64,000 nt of DNA. Origin: Catenibacillus scindens. Lineage in GTDB: Bacteria; Bacillota; Clostridia; Lachnospirales; Lachnospiraceae. Both the position numbers and the translations under genes were made by a program. Shown here one piece after another: positions 55,086 through 63,975 of this stretch; positions within the stretch are counted from its first letter, which is position 1, and each line of letters starts with the position of its first letter. The notes under the pieces are model-generated. The model made no database searches. It was not told the origin of the DNA and was given only the letters and a program-made list of their open reading frames with translations. The stretch spans positions 186,001 through 250,000 of the forward strand of contig NZ_JACHFW010000002.1 of the NCBI RefSeq assembly GCF_014202115.1. The letters are read 5' to 3'.

Positions 55086-55469
55086 ATGAAACTCTATGCG
55101 TCCGGGGAGGATTATTTGGAAGCCATTCTTGTACTCCATAAGAAAATGGGTATGGTGCGTTCCGTGGACGTGGCCCGGCATCTTGGAGTATCCAAGCCCA
55201 GTGTCTGCCATGCAGTAGCAGTCCTGCAGGAGGGCGGATTCCTCATTATGGACGAAGATCACTTTCTCCATCTGACAGAACAGGGGCGTAAGATCGCAGA
55301 AAAAATTTATGAGCGGCATCGGTTTTTTACTGCATGGCTTATGGAGGCCGGTGTCGATCTGAAAATCGCGGAAAAAGATGCCTGCCGTATTGAACATGTG
55401 GTCAGCGATGAAACTTTTTGCCGGTTGAAAGAAAAATACCAAAGTGAGAATGAAAATGGTGAGCCATAA
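55086..55469 (+). CDS. DtxR/MntR-family metal-dependent repressor, cassette 2
   Basis: The protein has 127 residues: winged helix (MVRSVDVARHLGVSKPSVCHAV) and dimerization domain, no SH3 tail. By alignment to MntR and DtxR the metal ligands are D9, E12, H78, C100, E103 and H104 (GEDYLEAI; ERHRF; DACRIEHV). The cysteine at 100 is as in DtxR, where MntR has glutamate, which favours Fe(II), but this is inference. The first 111 residues are identical to the copy at 63569. It starts at ATG 55086 after AAAGGGGG. Confidence 0.93.
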   Translation: MKLYASGEDYLEAILVLHKKMGMVRSVDVARHLGVSKPSVCHAVAVLQEGGFLIMDEDHFLHLTEQGRKIAEKIYERHRFFTAWLMEAGVDLKIAEKDACRIEHVVSDETFCRLKEKYQSENENGEP

Positions 55470-55493
55470 GAAAAGCAGAGGAGGAGAACGTCG

Positions 55494-55883
55494 ATGCAGC
55501 TGAACAGATCTACAGATTATGCCATACAGATGCTGGTATATCTGGCCAAAAACGGACAGACGCTATCCTCTACAAAACTTGCGGCATCTCTTGGCATATC
55601 GCATAGGTATTTGCTCCAAATTAGTAGCAAGTTGCGAGCAGTCGGATTTATTGTGGCCGTCCATGGACCGTCAGGTGGATTAAAAATATTTAAAAATCCA
55701 GAGGAGATCAGCCTGTATGATGTTATTTTGAGTATGGAGGGAGTCGTGCAAACCGGAAAGATCTGCGGGTTGCCTTCAGATGAATTGGAACAGGAGATGG
55801 TTACTTTGGAAATGGCATATCAGAGATTAAATATTTTGCTGGAGAGAGAATTAAAGAAAATAATGCTTTCGGATATTATATGA
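55494..55883 (+). CDS. Rrf2-family regulator, cassette 2
   Basis: The protein has 129 residues. It starts MQLNRSTDYAIQMLVYLAKNG and has the Rrf2 winged helix (LAASLGISHRYLLQISSKLRAVG) and wing (VHGPSGGLKI). Only one cysteine (KICGLPS) is left in the region where IscR and NsrR have three, so the usual 2Fe-2S or 4Fe-4S binding looks unlikely. AGGAGGAGAA precedes the start. It is the last gene of cassette 2, before a terminator. Confidence 0.9.
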   Translation: MQLNRSTDYAIQMLVYLAKNGQTLSSTKLAASLGISHRYLLQISSKLRAVGFIVAVHGPSGGLKIFKNPEEISLYDVILSMEGVVQTGKICGLPSDELEQEMVTLEMAYQRLNILLERELKKIMLSDII

Positions 55884-55908
55884 GAACGTTTTACACTATT
55901 TGAAAATA

Positions 55909-55923
55909 CCAGACAATGTCTGG
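55909..55923. repeat. CCAGACA-A-TGTCTGG palindrome after the Rrf2 gene
   Basis: A 15-bp perfect palindrome 26 nt after the Rrf2 stop. There is no downstream gene on this strand for 1.3 kb; role unknown. Confidence 0.5.
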
Positions 55924-55981
55924 ATAGTTATCATGGCTCTATAACTGTGAGCTTCTAAGTGCTTTTTCAAAAGTTAATGTT

Positions 55982-56025
55982 AAACCGGGACACAGCAGCT
56001 ACTAGATAACCATGTGTCCCGGTTT
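55982..56025. terminator. Terminator between cassette 2 and the cassette 3 AraC gene
   Basis: A 13-bp perfect stem AAACCGGGACACA (55982-55994 with 56013-56025), followed by TCTTATGATTTTTT. Convergent genes may share it. Confidence 0.85.
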
Positions 56026-56073
56026 TCTTATGATTTTTTGCTTCCCTATTTTGAAAATAGGAAATTGTACAAA

Positions 56074-57054
56074 TTAAGGCAAATTTTTGTTCTTCTGAGC
56101 CATCTTACGATATTCCATAGGTAATAACCCTGTACTTTTTCTAAACAATTCAGCGAATCGGCTTGATGTGGAATATCCTATTGTTTGAGCAATCTGTCCT
56201 ACAGATAGATCCGTATATGCAAGCAAATACTCCGCCTGACTCATTCGCCTTTGTTGGATGTATTCTGTAATCGTACAGTCATAATATTTCTTAAAGCAGC
56301 TTTTCAGCTTTGTTGTTCCCATACAGGCAATCTGAGTCAGACGTTCAAGTGAAATATCAGAAGCATAATGATCACCTAAATAGGATGCAACTGTCTGAAT
56401 ACTTTCTATGTCCTGTCGCGATAGCTTTTGAGTAATCTTTTCAGGATGTTTTTTCTGGTATTCTACAACCATTGAAACAGCTTCTGCTACTTTGCCTTCA
56501 TAAAAGAGTTTTGCTGCAACGCCTTCTCCGCGATAGTTTTTGATCTCTGTAAGAAGACGAGACATTTCCGGAAAATATGAAGTTTGGTCAATTTTCTGAA
56601 ATGCCTCCACAGGATTGATCTGCGCTTCTGGATATAATCTCTGCAGGTAGTCTTCATAATAAGCCGGCGTGATTTCTATCCCAATGGAACGGATTGGAAT
56701 ATTCTTGTGGATCAATGCTTTATAGGGTGTGTAGCCTCCAATAAAGGTTTTGATACAACCAGCAGATAATCTGCGGTATGGAGATAGTTCTTCACCGGAA
56801 ATCGAGTCATAGCGTGTAATGCTCAAACATTCCGGCAAAGAAAATTCCAGCATAAAATCCTTGTGAAACGAAAAATTGTGTATCTTGATGTCATAAAGGT
56901 CTTTCTGCCCATAAGTCCAGTAAGTGCCTTCTCCAACTTCGGGAGAAAGTTTCCAACATATCCCCAAAGCGCCATACTGCTGATTGTCTGGGTCAGGAAT
57001 AAAGCCATGACCAGTCAACAAAGGTGTATAAAATTTGTCGATAATTTCGGACAT
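56074..57054 (-). CDS. AraC-family regulator of cassette 3 (different subfamily)
   Basis: The protein has 326 residues. The DNA-binding part has LERLTQIACMGTTKLKSCFKKYY and IAQTIGYSTSSRFAELFRKSTGLLPMEYRK. The N-terminal domain (GALGICWKLSPEVGEGTYWTYG, GEELSPYRRLSAGCIKTFIGGY) is unlike that of the other two AraC proteins but is of the PchR/YbtA-like type. It diverges from the third S component. Upstream lie two GGACGAAC direct repeats 21 bp apart, a likely binding site. Confidence 0.9.
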   Translation of the reverse strand: MSEIIDKFYTPLLTGHGFIPDPDNQQYGALGICWKLSPEVGEGTYWTYGQKDLYDIKIHNFSFHKDFMLEFSLPECLSITRYDSISGEELSPYRRLSAGCIKTFIGGYTPYKALIHKNIPIRSIGIEITPAYYEDYLQRLYPEAQINPVEAFQKIDQTSYFPEMSRLLTEIKNYRGEGVAAKLFYEGKVAEAVSMVVEYQKKHPEKITQKLSRQDIESIQTVASYLGDHYASDISLERLTQIACMGTTKLKSCFKKYYDCTITEYIQQRRMSQAEYLLAYTDLSVGQIAQTIGYSTSSRFAELFRKSTGLLPMEYRKMAQKNKNLP

Positions 57055-57085
57055 AAAAACAGCCCGCCTCCTTTTTGCAACGATT

Positions 57086-57114
57086 GGACGAACTTTTGAA
57101 AGGAACGGACGAAC
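57086..57114. promoter_or_regulatory. GGACGAAC direct repeats, candidate AraC operator of cassette 3
   Basis: GGACGAAC at 57086-57093 and 57107-57114, two helical turns apart, 32 nt upstream of the AraC start. AraC-type proteins bind such paired direct repeats. Confidence 0.55.
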
Positions 57115-57167
57115 ATTGCCGGAACCTATTGCATGTTGTTCGATACAAGCGTACTGTATTAGATAGC

Positions 57168-57185
57168 GGTTAGCAGCATCTAACC
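57168..57185. promoter_or_regulatory. TTAG-N6-CTAA dyad, cassette 3
   Basis: GGTTAG-CAGCAT-CTAACC, a perfect six-base half-site pair, ends 55 nt upstream of the S-component ATG. It is the most symmetrical of the three copies. Confidence 0.65.
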
Positions 57186-57240
57186 CAAGAATATCACAAA
57201 CCCTTTGTCAAGTCAAGACAACGAAAGGTAGGAGGAAAAA

Positions 57241-57852
57241 ATGAGTAATCAAACAAATTCTTTGAGCAAAGGTCTTACCGTGAAAGATCTGGTAACAACA
57301 GGTATTTTTACCGCATTGGTATTTGTTTTTGTACTGATAGGCGGTATCTTTTTTGCACCTAACCCGGTTCTTACATTCTTTATGCCGGCCGGGAGCGGAC
57401 TGCTTGCGGGGCCTGTTTTCCTGCTGATGATCGCAAAGGTTCAAAAGAGGTGGAGCCTTTCTATCATGGGCGTTGTCATTTGTATCATCTGGTTCGTTAC
57501 GGGTATGCACTGGGCCTTTGCGCTGGGCTATCTGATTATGGCGGTGGTCGCCGATTTTGTTGCTGGGGCGGGACAATATAAGAGCAAAAAGCTCAACAGT
57601 CTTGCATATATCCTGTTCTCCTTGGGCGGCACTGGATCGTACATCGTTTTCTTTGCTGACCCCAATGGCTGGGCGCAGACCATGCTGGGTAACGGAACCG
57701 AACAGAGCTACATTGACACCATGCAGGCAACCGCCAACACCGGTATCCTGATTGCCATGTTTGCCGCCGCTATCATTACATCGGCAATCAGTGCCTTTGT
57801 AGGCTGCAAAATGCTGAAAAAGCAGTTTGAAAAGGCGGGTATCACGGCATGA
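57241..57852 (+). CDS. ECF transporter S component (TIGR02185 type), cassette 3
   Basis: The protein has 203 residues. It shows the family start SLSKG-type SKGLTVKDLVTTGIFTALVF and end GCKMLKKQFEKAGITA. It is more diverged from the other two than they are from each other (for example FFAPNPVLTFFMPAGSGLLAGPVF). That suggests a different ligand. AGGAGG precedes the ATG at 9 nt. It overlaps EcfT (ATGA). Confidence 0.9.
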   Translation: MSNQTNSLSKGLTVKDLVTTGIFTALVFVFVLIGGIFFAPNPVLTFFMPAGSGLLAGPVFLLMIAKVQKRWSLSIMGVVICIIWFVTGMHWAFALGYLIMAVVADFVAGAGQYKSKKLNSLAYILFSLGGTGSYIVFFADPNGWAQTMLGNGTEQSYIDTMQATANTGILIAMFAAAIITSAISAFVGCKMLKKQFEKAGITA

Positions 57853-58574
57853 GCGGTGAGCGCCAGAAGAAAGGGCTTTGGCTTGACCCACGAGCCAAGC
57901 TCTTTCTTATCCTGATCTGTGTTTTGGCGTCCATGTTCGCTCCTTCACTTGCATACCAATTCGCACTTGTTGTGCTGATTGCAATATTGGGAATATTCTT
58001 CGGAAAATGGAAATATGTCATCAAGGCAGTGTGCTTCTATGCGGTCATCTGCGTTTTGACGGTCTGGATCATGGCTGAAATGACAGGAACGCTGCGGACG
58101 ATGTTCATCGCCTTTTTAGGTCTGTTTCATAAAGTCTATGCCTGTGGGATGTTGGCCGGAATTGTACTGTCAACAACAAAGGTGAATGAGTTTCTGTCCG
58201 CGATGAACCGTGTCCATGCGCCGAAGAAATTAGTGATCCCGTTGGCGGTCATGCTGCGTTATATTCCGACCATCCAGGAGGATTGGCGATATATCAAGGA
58301 CGCTATGCGGATGAGAGATGTTTCCCCTTCTTTGGGGGGCTTTCTGTCCCATCCGGGAATGACGGTAGAGTGTATCTATGTGCCGTTGATGATGACGGCC
58401 TCGAAAGCGGCAGATGAACTTTCCATCGCTTCTGTTACCCGCGGAATAGAAAATCCTAATCCACGCACCTGCCTTGTTCAGATAAAGTGCGGAATTGCTG
58501 ATTGGATGATTATGGCGGTTGCCGTTGCTTTTCTGATTTTTGAATTGTGTGTGCGGGGAGGTGTCATCGGTTGA
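57849..58574 (+). CDS. ECF transporter T component, cassette 3
   Basis: The protein has 241 residues: GLWLDPRAKLFLILI, membrane helices, then coupling motifs DAMRMRDVSPSLGG and SVTRGIENPNPRTC. The second motif keeps R-G, the first has R-D. It overlaps the ATPase start region (TTG at 58571). Confidence 0.92.
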   Translation: MSGERQKKGLWLDPRAKLFLILICVLASMFAPSLAYQFALVVLIAILGIFFGKWKYVIKAVCFYAVICVLTVWIMAEMTGTLRTMFIAFLGLFHKVYACGMLAGIVLSTTKVNEFLSAMNRVHAPKKLVIPLAVMLRYIPTIQEDWRYIKDAMRMRDVSPSLGGFLSHPGMTVECIYVPLMMTASKAADELSIASVTRGIENPNPRTCLVQIKCGIADWMIMAVAVAFLIFELCVRGGVIG

Positions 58575-60094
58575 TTGAGCTTGAAAATGTATCCTTTTCT
58601 TATGATGGGCAAGAGCATGATGGCCTGCATGACATCAATCTGAAAATTGCAGATGGAGAATGTGTCCTGTTCTGTGGGCGCAGCGGGTGTGGCAAAACAA
58701 CGATTACACGCCTGGTCAATGGATTGATCCCGCAGTTTTATCAGGGGGAATTTCATGGCCGTGTGCTGGTAGACGGTCAGGAGATCAGTAATCTTCCCAT
58801 GTACCAGATTGCCGCAAAGGTTGGTTCGGTCTTTCAAAATCCACGGACACAATTTTTCAATGTGGACACAGACAGCGAGATCGCCTTCGGTATTGAGAAT
58901 GAGGCCCGCCCTCCCCGGGAATTGGCCGAGAGAGTAGAACAGACAACAGAAGATCTGCATATCCGGAAGCTGCGGAGCAGGAACATTTTTGAACTGTCCG
59001 GCGGTGAAAAGCAGAAAATCGCTTTTGCTTCTGTCTATGCTATGAACCCGAAAATTTATCTGCTGGATGAGCCGTCTTCTAATTTGGATATGACATCTAT
59101 TCAGGAGTTGAAGGAACACCTGCGGCTGATAAAAAGCCAGGGCAAAACGATTTTAATTGCAGAACACCGGCTGTACTACCTGATGGAACTTGCCGACCGT
59201 ATTGTTTATCTGGAAAAAGGAAAAATCAAAAGGGTTTATACTCCGGAAGAATTTCGTCGCTTGCCGGAAAATGAACGCGAATATATGGGGCTGCGGGCGG
59301 TAGATTTGACAGAGGTACTTCCCCCACAGAAGTGCCTGCCTGTTTCAGCACCCATACTTGAACTTCAAGATGTAACACTCCGCTACAAAAAGAGGACGAT
59401 TTTACATCATATCGCCCTCTCCGCCGCGAAGGGAGAAGTGATCGGCGTAGTTGGTCATAACGGAGCAGGCAAAACGACCTTTTCCCGCGCCTTGTGCGGG
59501 CTGCATAAGGACTGTGATGGACAATTCCTGTGGGATGGCAGACCGATGGACCGAAAGGCAAGGCTGAAGAAGTCTTACATGGTCATGCAGGATGTGAACT
59601 ACGAATTGTTTGCTGACAGTGTTGAGGCAGAATGCTCCTTTGGTATTCGCAATCCCGATCAGAAATTAGTGGTGGAAACACTGGAAGAATTGGGGCTTGC
59701 TTCTTACCGGGAACGACACCCGAACACCCTGTCAGGCGGTCAAAAGCAACGGGTAGCGGTGGCGGTCAGTATGATCTGCGGGAAAAATCTTCTGGTATTT
59801 GATGAACCGACCAGCGGCCTGGATTTTGACAGTATGGCACAGGTGGCAGGGCTGATCCGGCGATTGTCTGATATGGGAAAGGTTATTTTCATCGTTACCC
59901 ATGATTTTGAGTTTGTCTGCCGAACCTGCTCCCGCGTCCTGCATTTTGACGAGGGCGAAATGCCCGATGATGTACCTGTTGTGATGGATGCCCTCCCGAA
60001 ATTGAGAGAGCTGTTCTCTGTCAAGGTGAATGTCTCCGAAGGAGACAGAGAAGGTGGCCTGGGCCATTCAGATGGAAGGAGAGGTAATCTATGA
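58571..60094 (+). CDS. Fused double-ATPase EcfA-EcfA', cassette 3
   Basis: The protein has 507 residues from a TTG at 58571, preceded by GGGGAGG at good spacing; the frame upstream to 58547 has no better start. Domain 1: GRSGCGKTT, LSGGEKQKIAFAS, LLDEPSSNLD. Domain 2: GHNGAGKTT, LSGGQKQRVAVAVS, VFDEPTSGLD. The C-terminal tail of about 30 residues is extra compared with the other copies. The stop overlaps the next ABC gene (ATGA). Confidence 0.92.
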   Translation: MIELENVSFSYDGQEHDGLHDINLKIADGECVLFCGRSGCGKTTITRLVNGLIPQFYQGEFHGRVLVDGQEISNLPMYQIAAKVGSVFQNPRTQFFNVDTDSEIAFGIENEARPPRELAERVEQTTEDLHIRKLRSRNIFELSGGEKQKIAFASVYAMNPKIYLLDEPSSNLDMTSIQELKEHLRLIKSQGKTILIAEHRLYYLMELADRIVYLEKGKIKRVYTPEEFRRLPENEREYMGLRAVDLTEVLPPQKCLPVSAPILELQDVTLRYKKRTILHHIALSAAKGEVIGVVGHNGAGKTTFSRALCGLHKDCDGQFLWDGRPMDRKARLKKSYMVMQDVNYELFADSVEAECSFGIRNPDQKLVVETLEELGLASYRERHPNTLSGGQKQRVAVAVSMICGKNLLVFDEPTSGLDFDSMAQVAGLIRRLSDMGKVIFIVTHDFEFVCRTCSRVLHFDEGEMPDDVPVVMDALPKLRELFSVKVNVSEGDREGGLGHSDGRRGNL

Positions 60095-61854
60095 AACAGA
60101 AAAGAGAAAACAGAGTAGCTTTGCTGCTCCATTGGGCCGGAGGCCAGAAAATCTGGCTGTTCCTGGCAATCCTGCTGTCCATGTGCAGTGGGCTTTGCAT
60201 TATTGTTCCGTATATTGGGATTTACAGGTTGATGGATGCCACATTTGACAATGCCTGCACAAAAGAACTTGTGGTACAGACTGTGGCAATGATTGCCGCC
60301 GCTGTCACCCTGCGTTTTGCACTATTCGGCTGTTCCGGCGTGGCAGCCCATAAAGGCGCATACGGCGCACTGTTCAAAGTGCGCTGCATGGTTGCAGAAC
60401 ACATGGCCAGAGCGCCTTTGGGGGCCTTGAATGAACGGCGCACCGGGGATATAAAAACGGTTCTGAATGAGGATGTTGAAAAGCTGGAGCTGTTCCTGGC
60501 CCATAACCTTCCTGACCTTGTGTGCTATCTGGTGGGGCCGGTAGTCATCTTTATTTATCTGATGACCGTCAATATTCCTCTGGCATTGATTTCCCTGGTT
60601 CCGCTGATCCTTGCTGTTGTTGTAATGGGGATGATGTTCCGCAATACGGATGACCTGATGGAACGGGCCAATCGCTCCATTACCACACTGAACTCGGTTA
60701 TGATTGAGTACATCAGCGGCATGAAATTGATTAAAGCCTATAACATGGGGAGCAAATCGTTTCAAAAGTTTTCAGACGCTATCCAGGAAGAAAACGCCAT
60801 GTGGAATGAAACTTCCCGGCGCATGGGGCCACCTTATGCGGCCTTTGTTGTTATCATCGAATGTGGGATGTTGCTGATGGTTCCAATCGGCGGAATGTTT
60901 TTCCTGAAAGGCTCGCTGGCAGCCAGCGCATTTTTGCTGTTCGTCTATGTAGGTTCCATGTATCTGACGGAAATCCGCCCCCTGCAGGAATTGGGGACTA
61001 ATTTTGCTAATGTGCTGAACGCTGTTACTAAGACCAAAGAGATACTGGATATTCCAATTTATGAGGGTGGAACGGACTTTCCCCAAAATCACGATATTGA
61101 ACTTTGGAATGTTCGCTTTTCCTATGATGGCAAGACCGATGTACTGCAAGGCGTCAATCTCAAAATTAAAGATGGTGAACGCATGGCCCTTGTGGGACAG
61201 TCTGGTGCCGGTAAAAGTACCGTGATTGAACTAATCTCCCGATTCTATGATGTGCAGGAAGGTGAAGTGTTGATTGGCGGGAAAAATGTAAAGGAACTCA
61301 ATTATGATACTATTCTGAAAAATGTCGCTATTGTGTTCCAAAAGACATTTCTGACCCGTGACAGCGTTTTAGAAAATATCCGCATGGGCAGTAACGCCAC
61401 TCTGGAAGAAGTGCGGGCCGCCGCAAAAGAGGCGCAGATTGATGATTTCATCATGTCTTTGCCGGATGGATATGACACGAAGGTGGGCAGCTTCGGCTCT
61501 CGCTTCTCCGGCGGTGAAAAACAGCGGATTGCCATCGCCCGCGCTATCCTGAAGAACGCCCCCATTTTGATTTTAGACGAAGCCACAAGCGCCTCTGACC
61601 CGGAAAATCAGATGGAGATTGACAAAGCCATTCAAAATCTCTGCAAGGGAAAGACGGTCATTGTGGTAGCCCATCGTTTGAGCGCGTTGAAGATGTGCGA
61701 GCGTGTAGCAGTGGTTGAAAATCACACAATTACTTGTGTCGGAACCCATGAGGAAGTCCGAAAGAACAATGCTTACTATCGGAAGGCGTGGGAGGACTAC
61801 GAAACAGCCCGGAATATTACTTATCAGTTGGAGGGAGGCGAGCAGCATGAGTGA
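60091..61854 (+). CDS. Exporter-fold ABC half-transporter A, cassette 3 (YbtP/IrtA-like)
   Basis: The protein has 587 residues: six membrane helices, then ATPase with GQSGAGKST (about 368), FSGGEKQRIAIARAI (the signature begins F-S instead of L-S) and LILDEATSASDPENQ. The SDPEN D-loop pattern is close to that of YbtPQ-like proteins. The next gene starts 8 nt before its stop, so the two half-transporters are translationally coupled. Confidence 0.88.
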   Translation: MKQKRENRVALLLHWAGGQKIWLFLAILLSMCSGLCIIVPYIGIYRLMDATFDNACTKELVVQTVAMIAAAVTLRFALFGCSGVAAHKGAYGALFKVRCMVAEHMARAPLGALNERRTGDIKTVLNEDVEKLELFLAHNLPDLVCYLVGPVVIFIYLMTVNIPLALISLVPLILAVVVMGMMFRNTDDLMERANRSITTLNSVMIEYISGMKLIKAYNMGSKSFQKFSDAIQEENAMWNETSRRMGPPYAAFVVIIECGMLLMVPIGGMFFLKGSLAASAFLLFVYVGSMYLTEIRPLQELGTNFANVLNAVTKTKEILDIPIYEGGTDFPQNHDIELWNVRFSYDGKTDVLQGVNLKIKDGERMALVGQSGAGKSTVIELISRFYDVQEGEVLIGGKNVKELNYDTILKNVAIVFQKTFLTRDSVLENIRMGSNATLEEVRAAAKEAQIDDFIMSLPDGYDTKVGSFGSRFSGGEKQRIAIARAILKNAPILILDEATSASDPENQMEIDKAIQNLCKGKTVIVVAHRLSALKMCERVAVVENHTITCVGTHEEVRKNNAYYRKAWEDYETARNITYQLEGGEQHE

Positions 61855-63556
61855 GCATGATGTATTGAAAAAGAACCGTAATTTTTATATTGGCGTTGGC
61901 GGGACTGTTCTGGAAGGGCTTCTCTCCGGCAGCTTGTTCATGCTTCTTTACTCAGTCATGCAATTTCTGTGGTCAGGGCAGTTTGACATGAACCGGGCAT
62001 TGATATTGACTGGTGTAATTGCGGTCATTTTCCTGCTTCGTATTCTGATTTACAGCTATGGTTATACCAAAGCGCAGATTGGCGGCGCAGAGGTCAGTAA
62101 AAACATCCGGCTTTTTATGGGCGACCATTTGAAGCGTATCCCGCTATCCCGGTTTACCCAGGGACAGACCGGCGATTATATCAATACCATCACAAGCGAT
62201 GTAAACAACTATGAAAAAATCCTGACCCATAAGATCGGTGATCTGGCAAAGAGTTTTGCACTTTCGCTCATGCTGATTATTTTTGTGATGACTATTTATG
62301 TGCCTGCCGGAATTATCCTGCTGATTGCCGATCTGCTTTTGATCCCTGGACTGTGGCTTTCTTTCCGTATGGTTCGGAAGTATGGTAAAGAAAAGAATGA
62401 TATTTGTGCGGAGAATGTCAGCAGCATTGTGGAGTATGTGTCTGGTATTCAAACTTTCCGGGCCTATGGCGTAGGTGGATTGAAGAATAAAACCGTTATA
62501 GGCGCCATGCGGGAGTTCTGCCGGATCAGCTTTGTGTATGAAGCAAAGGTACTGCCTATCGGCGCTGGATTTGGCATTCTAAGCTGGCTGTCCTGCCCGC
62601 TGGTTATTTGGACAGCGTATGCGCCTTGGGCCGCAGGGACACTGAACACGGTAGACTATCTTTTGATCTGTATGTTGCCCCTGTTTTGTGCAAAACTGGC
62701 GAACTCGATTTTTGTAGACCTCACCAGCTATAAGAACCTGATGATCTCCAAAAACAAAATCTTGGGTGTAATGAACGAACCAGAGGAAACTGGCAGTATG
62801 GAGCCGTTTCAAACGTCCACCCATGAAATCACCTTCGACAGTGTGGACTTCTCGTATGTACCCGGAGAGCCGGTGCTGAAATACGCCACCTTTACAGTGC
62901 CAGACCAGAAACTCACAGCCATTGTCGGGGACTCCGGTTCCGGCAAATCTACCATTCTGAACCTGATTGCAAAATACTACGAGGCGAATGGAGGAACCAT
63001 TTCAATCGGCGGCAAACCGATTAACCATGTGGCCGCAGAGCGTGTACTGGAACAAATCTCTATGGTAGACCAGGATGTATTTCTCTTTGACGATACCATC
63101 CGGGATAATATCCGGCACGCCCGCCCCAATGCCACGGACGAGGAAATCGAGGCCGCTTGCCGGGAGGCCAACTGTGACGGCTTCATCCGCAAGATGGAAA
63201 AGGGATATGATACGTCGACCGGCGAGAACGGAAACCTTCTCTCTGGCGGTGAGCGTCAACGGATTTCCATCGCCCGCGCTATCCTGAAAAACAGCCCGAT
63301 CCTGCTTTTGGATGAAGCAACAGCGTCCCTTGACATTGAGAATGAACTGGCAGTAAAGCAGGCCATCGCCAATCTGCTGAAAGAGAAAAAGACTGTGGTA
63401 ATGATTGCTCATACCCTTTCCATCGTCAAAAATGCAGATCAAATCCTTGTGGTATCTGACGGAAAGATTGCTGAAGCTGGTACTCACGATGAATTGCTGG
63501 CTAAAGGCGGAAAGTATGCGGCTATGTGGAACGCCGAACAAAAAATTTCTGCCTGA
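61847..63556 (+). CDS. Exporter-fold ABC half-transporter B, cassette 3 (YbtQ/IrtB-like)
   Basis: The protein has 569 residues from the ATG at 61847, after GGAGGCGAG. Six membrane helices precede an ATPase with GDSGSGKST (about 361), LSGGERQRISIARAI and LLLDEATASLDIENE. It pairs with the preceding half. The DtxR gene starts 12 nt downstream. Confidence 0.88.
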   Translation: MSEHDVLKKNRNFYIGVGGTVLEGLLSGSLFMLLYSVMQFLWSGQFDMNRALILTGVIAVIFLLRILIYSYGYTKAQIGGAEVSKNIRLFMGDHLKRIPLSRFTQGQTGDYINTITSDVNNYEKILTHKIGDLAKSFALSLMLIIFVMTIYVPAGIILLIADLLLIPGLWLSFRMVRKYGKEKNDICAENVSSIVEYVSGIQTFRAYGVGGLKNKTVIGAMREFCRISFVYEAKVLPIGAGFGILSWLSCPLVIWTAYAPWAAGTLNTVDYLLICMLPLFCAKLANSIFVDLTSYKNLMISKNKILGVMNEPEETGSMEPFQTSTHEITFDSVDFSYVPGEPVLKYATFTVPDQKLTAIVGDSGSGKSTILNLIAKYYEANGGTISIGGKPINHVAAERVLEQISMVDQDVFLFDDTIRDNIRHARPNATDEEIEAACREANCDGFIRKMEKGYDTSTGENGNLLSGGERQRISIARAILKNSPILLLDEATASLDIENELAVKQAIANLLKEKKTVVMIAHTLSIVKNADQILVVSDGKIAEAGTHDELLAKGGKYAAMWNAEQKISA

Positions 63557-63568
63557 TTGGAGGTAACG

Positions 63569-63952
63569 ATGAAACTCTACGCGTCCGGGGAGGACTATTT
63601 GGAGGCTATTCTGGTTCTTCATAAAAAAATGGGTATGGTGCGCTCCGTGGACGTGGCTCGGCATCTTGGAGTATCCAAGCCCAGCGTCTGCCATGCGGTA
63701 GCAGTCCTGCAGGAGGGCGGCTTCCTTATTATGGATGAAGATCACTTTCTCCATCTGACAGAACAGGGGCGCAAGATCGCAGAAAAAATTTACGAGCGGC
63801 ATCGGTTTTTTACAGCATGGCTTATGGAGGCCGGTGTCGATCTGAAAATCGCGGAAAAAGATGCCTGCCGTATTGAACATGTGGTCAGCGATGAAACTTT
63901 TTCCCGTCTGAAGGAAAAGTATAAGGAAGAAAGTACAGACAGTGAATTGTGA
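63569..63952 (+). CDS. DtxR/MntR-family metal-dependent repressor, cassette 3
   Basis: The protein has 127 residues, identical to the 55086 copy for residues 1-111, then C112 to S and a different tail (KEESTDSEL versus QSENENGEP). The same predicted metal ligands D9, E12, H78, C100, E103, H104 are kept. The nucleotide sequences are also very similar, far more than for other genes of the two cassettes. ATG 63569 follows TGGAGG. Confidence 0.93.
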   Translation: MKLYASGEDYLEAILVLHKKMGMVRSVDVARHLGVSKPSVCHAVAVLQEGGFLIMDEDHFLHLTEQGRKIAEKIYERHRFFTAWLMEAGVDLKIAEKDACRIEHVVSDETFSRLKEKYKEESTDSEL

Positions 63953-63975
63953 GAAAGCAGAGGAGGGGATTGGTG

